A stretch of 11,770 bases of DNA from the NCBI GenBank assembly GCA_900549685.1, contig UROX01000075.1:1-11770 (forward strand), given 5' to 3'. Numbering within the stretch: the stretch's first letter is position 1; each line of letters opens with the position of its first letter. The notes beneath the pieces were generated by a model that saw only the letters and a program-made list of their open reading frames with translations, searched no databases and was not told the DNA's origin. The DNA comes from an uncultured Alistipes sp. Its GTDB lineage: Bacteria > Bacteroidota > Bacteroidia > Bacteroidales > Rikenellaceae. Below, piece after piece: positions 6,111 to 11,770 of this stretch. The position numbers and the translations under genes were made by a program.

Positions 6111-6794
6111 TCAGAACGAGGCTCTGTCCACCATCGTCTTTACGCTGTTCTGTGCTTCCGTAATATCCGATTCGAGTACATAGACCCGCAGCGACGACAG
6201 CCGTTCGTCCACGATGCGCTCTATGTCCGTCCGGTCGCTTCTTCCCGTCTCGGTCCGTCCGAGGACGTCTCCGCTCCGGCCGTAAGCTGCTTCCCTGAGG
6301 TCCCGGTCTGCTGTCCCGGCCGTCGGATCGGCGGGCCTGAACACTTCTGCCGTCGCACCTGCCGCAGGCTCCGATAAGCCCGCCGCAAAGAGATTTCCCG
6401 CGTTCCATGCCGATGTGCGTGCGCTGAAGGCCGCACTCCGTGCCACCGGTTCTACGGAGCGTTCCGCGGGTACGTTCCGTTCCGTCTCGCCAGACAGAGA
6501 CTCTATGACCGTTCGGTTTCCTGTCCGTAGCCCCGCGTCCGTAGCCGGAGTTTCCTTTGTCCGGACAGTGGCATCCCGTTCGGTGTTTTCCCCGTTTCGT
6601 CGCTCGGCCACCCGATTCTCTGCCGCGGAGGGCCGTTCCGATATATCCGTCGTGCCCGGTCGGTCCGTCCCGCTGTCGGATAACAGCGTTTCTTTCCGGC
6701 TTTCCTCCGACTCGGCCGTTTCTTCCGTGATCCGTTGCCGGGCGGACATCCATAGCGGATCGTCCCAGACAATGCTGTACCTGTTCTTTCTCAT
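6111..6794 (-). CDS. disordered tail-associated protein with tape-measure-type C-terminal motif
   Basis: This is a 227-aa protein. After a short ordered start (YSIVWDDPLW at about 6-15) comes about 160 residues of low-complexity, Ser/Thr/Glu/Arg/Ala-rich sequence with no predicted fold. The last 35 residues are ordered again: IERIVDERLSSLRVYV and LESDITEAQNSVKTMVDRAS. As I recall, that ending, V-x-V/A-Y-V-x-E-S-D-I-T-x-A-Q-N, is common at the C-terminus of tape measure proteins and related tail proteins of Bacteroidota phages. The gene starts 3 bases after the large tail-tip gene. It may be an accessory tail protein that uses the same docking tail, or a remnant of a tape measure gene. Poor sequence conservation in the middle is expected. 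Confidence 0.55.
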   Translation of the reverse strand: MRKNRYSIVWDDPLWMSARQRITEETAESEESRKETLLSDSGTDRPGTTDISERPSAAENRVAERRNGENTERDATVRTKETPATDAGLRTGNRTVIESLSGETERNVPAERSVEPVARSAAFSARTSAWNAGNLFAAGLSEPAAGATAEVFRPADPTAGTADRDLREAAYGRSGDVLGRTETGRSDRTDIERIVDERLSSLRVYVLESDITEAQNSVKTMVDRASF

Positions 6795-6797
6795 ACT

Positions 6798-9188
6798 TTA
6801 TACGTTTTTGATGAAAATACATCGGGTCGGTTGCCGCAGCGGATTGTAATCGCATATCTCCTCGAGCCTGCACAGCACCGTCTCCCCGTCGATCGTAAGC
6901 CTGTACAGCGCCCTGAAGTCCCTGCAGAGTGAGTCGGGCGATGCCAGCGGCTCTATGTCCTCCGGATTCAGGTTCAGGTAGAGGGTGATTCGGCGTCCGT
7001 TGCGACAGGCCGCCAGCTGCCGGTCGTAGTATCTGTGCAGGCCCTCCGCTCCGTCCCGGTCTTCGAAGCAGAGCGTTGCGGGCGGCTCTGCCTCCGGATC
7101 GTGAAAGGCGATCTTCGGATAAACCTTTCCGTATCCCGGCCATCCCCAGTACTGTCCGTCGGGCAATGTCTCGAGACCTGTGAAACGGACGATCTTTGGC
7201 GGAAAGTTGAGGTTCTCCGTGTCGGGCGGATTGCCTTTGCGGTCTCGGTCCCCCGCTTGTACGAGAGTGGCTGCCGCCGCATCTGGATATGCGCCCGTCC
7301 GGTTCAGCGTCGGAGTGAACAGCGGGTTGCTGTAAATCCGCTCCCTGTCGAGAGCGAAACGGTTGCCCAGCGGGGCGCTCCATCGGCCGAGCACCTGTTT
7401 GTTGGTCTCGTCCCACCGCGCCACGCTGCCGTCTCCCTCCATATAGCGCAACGTGAGATATTCCGGCAGCTCCGCCCCCGGTTCCTCCACGGCGACCGGC
7501 CGGCTCCGGTCTATTTTTCCGCTCCAGTCCACGACGGGGTTGTTCCGGTAAAACGTTTCCCTTGGTTCCACGTACAGCGTGCCGGTGAGCGGATCGCTGT
7601 AAAAGTATAGGTTGAACATCTGCCGGACGGCCCGCACCAGCTCGATTTGCCGTATCCGGTGAGCCGCGACATCGGCCCAGCCGATCTTCGACCCTTCGCA
7701 CGGATGAGCCATGAATACGGGTTTGAGCCTGACATCCCGGTTCAGCGTCAGAGCCATGCCCTCTTCCGCTCCGCCGAAATGAATGCGGTCGAAATACCGG
7801 GGCGACGACGGCGAACATTCCGCGGCCGAGCTGCGTACCCTGAGGTTGATGTCGATCTGTCCCGTTTCCGTGACATATCCGTCGTACAGCGCCCAGTCAC
7901 CCGTGTACGGTACATAGATCCCGGTCGTCCGGATCCATAATTTCGGATTGCAGGTCTTTCGGCCGACGCTTACGTCCACCGCCGTGCTGCGCGAGGCGAA
8001 CAGTGCCAGTTCCGTTTCCGTGCTTCCTCCCGTCGTGGTATCCGTTGTCTCGCAGGTCAGGCGATAGGCGTCGCCCTCTTTGTGATCGAAGACGACGAGC
8101 CTGTATCGCCAGTTGTCCTCCATCCGCTCTCTTTTGTCCTCGAAACGGTTGGGTACCCTGTATTGCCGTTCGATGTCGTCGTCCAGCCATACCCGGTCGA
8201 AGCATCGCAGTTCTTCCCGGTCGGCGATCCGGTAGTCCGAACGGTAAAGGAGCGTGTACTCGAATCCGACATACACGCTTTGCGGCGGACGGTAGGCGAT
8301 TCTTTTTCCGTCCCGACAGAAACACCCGTTTCGGTTGTACGCTTCTTCTACGGATATGCCGTCGGCTTCCTCTTCCGGGTCGGCCGTGTCCACGATATTC
8401 CCTACCGACGAAAGCGTCGAGAGCGGATCCGCATACACCCGTCCAAACCGGTCGGCCGTCGCCGAGGCGTCCGTGAGACGCCCTGCCAGAAATCCCATGC
8501 GTTCCTGCAACAGCTCGACCTCCTTTTCCGGGTAGCGTCCGCTGATGTACAGCGACCGGAAAAATTCCCCGTCCATGAACTCCGACCGGATCCGGTATCC
8601 TCCCCCTCCGACGATGGCGTCGAGCAGGGTCCTCAGATGCAGGAACGGATGATAGTCGTCGAAGGTCATTATCCGCACGCTCGGCTCGATTCCTCCTGCC
8701 GGGGGAATGGCGAACCGGTCGCGCTGCACCGGGAAAAAACGCACCGGATGCTCCCAGCTCCAGCTCCGGCGCACCGTGTCTTCCCCGATTGTCGTTTCGA
8801 ACGCGATGTCCGTTTCGTTGAACATCGTTTCCGCCGCCTGTTCCACCCATCGTTTCCCGGCTCCCACGATACTCAGGTCGTACCATCCGCTCCCGCCTTC
8901 CGGACGTTCGTACCGTATCAGCATCGGTGCCCCCTCCAGTACGACGAAGCCGTCCGCCTCGATCCGGGCCGTATGCGTTTCACGGTTGAACTGTTCCACG
9001 CCGTGGATTTCCGCCGCATCTCCCATGATCCTTCGGTTGCGAACTGTGGCCGGAATCCTGATCGTTCTCGAATACCCGGTCCTGCCGGTCTCTATTTTCG
9101 TGATAGAGGCGATCCCCAGCGAGATCGAGATGGCGCTCGTCTGGTCCGTGTCGGCTTCCCGACCGTCGATAAACAGTTTTACTTCCAT
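6798..9188 (-). CDS. large tail-tip / baseplate protein
   Basis: This is a 796-aa protein, the longest in the window. It begins MEVKLFIDGREADTD and then ISLGIASITKIETGRTGYSR followed by IRIPATVRN, a start seen in large Bacteroidota phage tail proteins. The segment FLHLRTLLDAIVGGGGYRI with a following LYISGRY fits the same family by memory. The body is beta-rich with many Arg, Tyr and Asp residues; there is no membrane helix or enzyme motif. It follows the distal-tail-like gene by 12 bases, where siphoviruses encode the tail hub (Tal-like). A role as hub, central fibre or receptor-binding structure is inferred. The C-terminus ends IFIKNV. Confidence 0.6.
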   Translation of the reverse strand: MEVKLFIDGREADTDQTSAISISLGIASITKIETGRTGYSRTIRIPATVRNRRIMGDAAEIHGVEQFNRETHTARIEADGFVVLEGAPMLIRYERPEGGSGWYDLSIVGAGKRWVEQAAETMFNETDIAFETTIGEDTVRRSWSWEHPVRFFPVQRDRFAIPPAGGIEPSVRIMTFDDYHPFLHLRTLLDAIVGGGGYRIRSEFMDGEFFRSLYISGRYPEKEVELLQERMGFLAGRLTDASATADRFGRVYADPLSTLSSVGNIVDTADPEEEADGISVEEAYNRNGCFCRDGKRIAYRPPQSVYVGFEYTLLYRSDYRIADREELRCFDRVWLDDDIERQYRVPNRFEDKRERMEDNWRYRLVVFDHKEGDAYRLTCETTDTTTGGSTETELALFASRSTAVDVSVGRKTCNPKLWIRTTGIYVPYTGDWALYDGYVTETGQIDINLRVRSSAAECSPSSPRYFDRIHFGGAEEGMALTLNRDVRLKPVFMAHPCEGSKIGWADVAAHRIRQIELVRAVRQMFNLYFYSDPLTGTLYVEPRETFYRNNPVVDWSGKIDRSRPVAVEEPGAELPEYLTLRYMEGDGSVARWDETNKQVLGRWSAPLGNRFALDRERIYSNPLFTPTLNRTGAYPDAAAATLVQAGDRDRKGNPPDTENLNFPPKIVRFTGLETLPDGQYWGWPGYGKVYPKIAFHDPEAEPPATLCFEDRDGAEGLHRYYDRQLAACRNGRRITLYLNLNPEDIEPLASPDSLCRDFRALYRLTIDGETVLCRLEEICDYNPLRQPTRCIFIKNV

Positions 9189-9200
9189 GATTTCCCGGAT

Positions 9201-10202
9201 TTATTCGTGTTGAAAGTTTTCCGTCTCGCACAGTCTGATTTCCAGTGCTATCCTGCACAACTTCAGTCCGTGCGTCATGACCGACGACGACAGCACGTCC
9301 ACCCGTGCGGGAGCCGTTCCGCCGACGATCCACACTCTCGGCGACGAGGCGATTTCGGCGAGCCATTCCATCGTCTCTTTCGTCTCGAAATCCGACACGA
9401 GCGCCATCCTTCGCTCCCTCCGGCTCCCTGTCGTCCGGTAACCTGCTGCCGTGCGGGTGCGTTCCTTCTGTGTCTCGTATCCTTCGGCTTCCGTCGTCTG
9501 CATCGTGTAGTAGTCGATCTGTCCGAATGTGTTCCACCAGCACAGCCTGACGCCTTCGGGCGACCGTGCCGAGAGCCGGTACCACTGCGTGAATATTTCT
9601 TCGTTTCCGCTGTCGATTCGGAGGTCCATCGTGTCGTACCGCCCGACCAGCTCGTTGCCCGTCAGCCCGAACCGTTCGGCCAGATCGTTCGTTTTCAGAT
9701 AGAACGAAGTCAGTTCCTCGGTCCCGCTCTGCGTCGCGATCAGCAACGTCCGCTCTCCGTTTCCCCGTAGCGTCACTGTCGCCTGCAACGGATGCCCGTC
9801 CGGCAACAACGCTATTTCGTCGCTCTCTCCCGGTGCGATCCGTCGCATGTCGGGCGACGCCGACAACTTCTCCCAGGCGAACAGCGTCCTGATTCCGGCT
9901 CCCAGCCGGATGGCCGCTTCCGTTTCCCCTGCTGTCACGATCAGGTCGGCGCTCCGGTTCAGGGGATGCACGAACGTACTCTGTACTCCGTGTAACGGCG
10001 CGACGTCCAGCATGTTCCGTGCGTAATTGGCTATGTTGGCGTCATATGATGTGGTGCCGGTAAATCGGCGGCGACCCATGACGGTACTTTTCGTCCCGTC
10101 GTAAATATCCAGCTCCACCAGCTCGTCTTCAGTGGCGGAGATGCGTACCGGAGCCACCCGGTATGCCGAAGCGTACGGGGCGGGTGTTCGTATGATTTTC
10201 AT
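9201..10202 (-). CDS. distal-tail-like protein
   Basis: This 333-aa protein overlaps the preceding gene by an ATGA, so the two are probably translationally coupled. The start at 10202 is chosen because of this overlap; the frame stays open to 10679 but that part is Arg-rich shadow sequence. The N-terminal half is beta-stranded. The C-terminal half has CWWNTFGQIDYYTMQ, a motif like the W-x-N-x-x-G-x-x-D of Bacteroidota tail proteins, then ALVSDFETKETMEWLAEIASSPRVW and a final pair of strands. This fits a distal tail (Dit) or similar ring protein attached to the hub encoded next. No enzyme motif is visible. Confidence 0.5.
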   Translation of the reverse strand: MKIIRTPAPYASAYRVAPVRISATEDELVELDIYDGTKSTVMGRRRFTGTTSYDANIANYARNMLDVAPLHGVQSTFVHPLNRSADLIVTAGETEAAIRLGAGIRTLFAWEKLSASPDMRRIAPGESDEIALLPDGHPLQATVTLRGNGERTLLIATQSGTEELTSFYLKTNDLAERFGLTGNELVGRYDTMDLRIDSGNEEIFTQWYRLSARSPEGVRLCWWNTFGQIDYYTMQTTEAEGYETQKERTRTAAGYRTTGSRRERRMALVSDFETKETMEWLAEIASSPRVWIVGGTAPARVDVLSSSVMTHGLKLCRIALEIRLCETENFQHE

Positions 10203-10630
10203 GGCCTGTCGTTTTTGTCTTCGGTTCGGAAATCGGTTCTGATGTCGAATTCGGCTTTCATCGACAGTTCCCCGTGGACCGTCAGCGAGAATTCTGCCGG
10301 GGTCAGCGCGATGTTCTCGGCACAGAACATCTCGTCGCAGGACTCTGCCCGGCGGATGATTCGCAGAGCATCCCGCTCCATCCTGTCCCAGGCCTGTTCC
10401 TTGAGCGTTTCGTCGTAACGGAGATTCTTTTCCATCAGATGCAGGGTTACGCGGTACGTGGCTTCGCCTTCCCTGCGTCCATCGATCCGGATCATCTTCG
10501 GAGGCGCACACCACGCTGCGGGAAACCGCAGCGGCTTTTCGTTGAGCCGATACTCGAACCCTCGGTAAAAGGCGTAGCCAGCCTCCCGCACGGCCGTCTC
10601 GAGGGCTGCGGATAATTGTTGTCTGAACAT
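10199..10630 (-). CDS. tail-completion / terminator-like protein
   Basis: This 143-aa protein starts MFRQQLSAALETAVREAGY. The ATG at 10630 is preferred over the upstream in-frame one at 10918 because it is preceded by an A-rich AAAAAACGACAAACGAC stretch, while the upstream extension is Arg/Lys-rich with no structure. An N-terminal helix is followed by strands (EATYRVTLHLMEKN), a helix with AWDRMERDALRIIRRAES, and further strands. This order resembles small tail-terminator or tail-completion proteins. It is the first recognisable gene of the late block. The role is tentative. Confidence 0.45.
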   Translation of the reverse strand: MFRQQLSAALETAVREAGYAFYRGFEYRLNEKPLRFPAAWCAPPKMIRIDGRREGEATYRVTLHLMEKNLRYDETLKEQAWDRMERDALRIIRRAESCDEMFCAENIALTPAEFSLTVHGELSMKAEFDIRTDFRTEDKNDRP

Positions 10631-10651
10631 GTCGTTTGTCGTTTTTTGCTC

Positions 10652-10674
10652 GGCGCTCCCCGAAGGAGAACGCC
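10652..10674 (-). promoter_or_regulatory. 5' leader hairpin before the first late gene
   Basis: GGCG (10652-10655) pairs with CGCC (10671-10674), and CTCC (10656-10659) with GGAG (10665-10668), with a two-base bulge. It sits about 22 bases before the ATG at 10630. On the minus strand it is followed by GAGCAAAAAACGAC, which is A-rich, so it is not a terminator. It may shape or protect the leader of the late mRNA. Confidence 0.4.
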
Positions 10675-11497
10675 TGCACGTGATTTTTGTCTGTTGAGGT
10701 TTCCGCGCTTTCTCTTGCGGTTTCCCTGCCGCAGCGTCTTTCCGCCTCCGTCGCTCGTCGCCTCCGTTCCCTCTCGGATGCCTTCCCTCCATCCTCGTTT
10801 CCCTCCGGACGACCGTACCGTGCGGCGTGCCGATACGGTCTGCGGTCGGAGTCGCTATTTCGTGAGGTCTCTTTCTCCGATCATATCTTTCGGATACCGG
10901 CTTTCGGCTGAGCCTCATGGTTTTTCATATTGTGCCTTGGACTCTCGCCGGGGGAGCGACTGAAAGTGCTATCTTTGCCGCGAATCCCCGCGGTCTGATC
11001 CGAAAAATGCCATCGAATACCTCCCCGGTACATGAAAATATATGATTGCTCTTTTTCCCGAAAAGACTCCTTGCTCTGTCGGACCGGAATCGTATTCTGC
11101 CGGAAACGTTAAGAAGGACATCCTGCGAAAGTGTTTCGTATATCGGGTTTTTCGAATCGGAATTTTTCTGTCCGGCCATCGTTCTTCTCGACTTTTGCTT
11201 TCCGGACTCTCCTTTTTCAGATAACGGTATCGGGATAGTGCCTCGGCTGTGCATATCCGACCGCATCCCGGAAAAATAGCTGTGTCGAAATGCCTGCCCG
11301 CTCCCGTTTCTTTCCCTCTCTTTCTCGTGCAACCGTGGGCACCGGAGTGATTCGCAGAAAGCCCCGCCATTGGCCTGAGGATTATCCTTCCGACTTTTCG
11401 CCATGCAACCTCCCCGGCCGTCTTGTCCCGTTCTGCCTGCTTTTGCCCGCGCAAGGCCGCATATTCAAAACGGGTCTTTCTCTTCGGGGCAACCGTT

Positions 11498-11507
11498 CCC
11501 CCCCCCC
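11498..11507. repeat. run of ten C
   Basis: An uninterrupted 10-base C tract is partly enclosed in a hairpin formed by CGGGG (11485-11489) and the last bases of the run plus CCCCG (11504-11508). A 7-base G run follows at 11713-11719. Such tracts slip during replication and can switch promoters or reading frames, but no gene or promoter next to it can be named. Confidence 0.6.
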
Positions 11508-11770
11508 GAGAAGCATTGCCGCAGCCATATCGATACCGGTATATAATTCGGACGGTTATTATGCGATTTTACCTCGACGATCTTTCTGAACCTCGCGACT
11601 TTACATATCCCGTTCCAAGCCCTGTCCTGGGGCGAGACCTGAGACCGGATTGTGCTTGCGGCAAGCCGCGAGCAGCCCGACCGAAGAAACGAATACGGTT
11701 CTTGAAATCTTCGGGGGGGCAAGACCGTATATGATTTCTTTCCGAATTATTGTACTCCGATTTCTATGCA

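Larger units (their letters stand above)
10631..11770. other. 1.1-kb stretch without a convincing gene
   Basis: No open frame here has protein-like composition on either strand. The minus-strand frames (about 10925-11454) are Arg/Lys/Ser/Gly-rich and overlap each other, and the plus-strand ones are short. From 10680 to about 11330 the plus strand is pyrimidine-rich, as it is over the minus-strand genes, which could reflect a decayed minus-strand gene or a long leader. Small structures seen are a hairpin at 10652-10674 just upstream of the first late gene, GCTTG/CAAGC at 11654-11666, and a C-run at 11498-11507. A TATCTTTG at 10970-10977 on the plus strand lacks a -33 element at the right distance. 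Confidence 0.6.

Noticed and set aside
6091..7818. A 575-codon minus-strand open frame
   Set aside because: It overlaps three well-supported genes in another frame and is dominated by Arg, Gly and Pro.
8082..9770. A 562-codon plus-strand open frame opposite the tail-tip genes
   Set aside because: The product is Arg/Pro/His-rich shadow sequence crossing the boundary between two real minus-strand genes.
10970..10977. TATCTTTG on the plus strand, a perfect -7 promoter element
   Set aside because: No TTG lies at the expected distance (the nearest is about 30 bases away), no gene or terminator follows, and several such 8-mers are expected by chance in a window of this size.
10925..11454. Two overlapping minus-strand open frames of about 160 codons upstream of the late block
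   Set aside because: Both give Arg/Lys/Ser/Gly-rich products without secondary structure and overlap each other; neither is clearly better than chance.
11560..11734. Plus-strand ATG frame starting MRFYLDDLSEPRDF near the right edge
   Set aside because: The first residues look protein-like, but the rest is basic and unstructured, and there is no promoter or family match.
1..11770. CRISPR arrays, insertion sequences or prophage attachment repeats
   Set aside because: No regularly spaced repeats, transposase genes, or matching direct repeats at the two ends were found by eye.

Overview
The window is most of a late (structural and lysis) gene block of a tailed, siphovirus-like phage or prophage of a Bacteroidota host. 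The host inference rests on four things: a perfect Bacteroidota-type promoter (TTTG, 21 bases, TATCTTTG) near the left end; A-rich start regions with no clear Shine-Dalgarno sequences; proteins that read like Bacteroidota phage families; and a GC-rich, C/G-ending codon style that would suit a Rikenellaceae or Alistipes-like host. The genus is a guess.

Thirteen convincing genes all lie on the minus strand, closely packed and often overlapping, between about 10630 and 595. In transcription order they are: a small tail-completion-like protein (10630-10199), a distal-tail-like protein (10202-9201), a large tail-tip or baseplate protein (9188-6798), a disordered protein with a C-terminal motif known from Bacteroidota tape measure proteins (6794-6111), a small possible helix-turn-helix protein (6094-5825), a scaffold candidate (5707-5423), the major capsid protein (5392-4400), an unassigned virion-type protein (4272-3745), the portal (3711-2440), a head-tail connector (2432-1965), and a lysis cassette of holin (1952-1521), lytic transglycosylase with an EF-hand (1537-1040) and a probable unimolecular spanin (1065-595). 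Tail-tip genes therefore come before head genes, and the portal follows the capsid, which is not the usual siphovirus order. No terminase, integrase, full tape measure protein or repressor is seen, so the element is incomplete here.

The left flank (1-594) is AT-rich. On the opposite strand it carries what looks like a self-contained small-RNA unit: promoter at 321-353, a structured region with no ATG from about 360, and a strong intrinsic terminator at 479-510. A 12-base stretch of this RNA is perfectly complementary to the late mRNA at a hairpin just after the capsid gene. A doubtful 60-codon ORF lies at 205-23. The right flank (10631-11770) is about 1.1 kb with no convincing gene on either strand; it holds a run of ten C and is either a leader/control region or decayed DNA.

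Working together, the genes would build the tail tip, head shell and portal vertex, then lyse the cell by holin, peptidoglycan cleavage and membrane fusion. The RNA unit converging on the 3' end of the late operon is the least explained feature and the best candidate for something undescribed.
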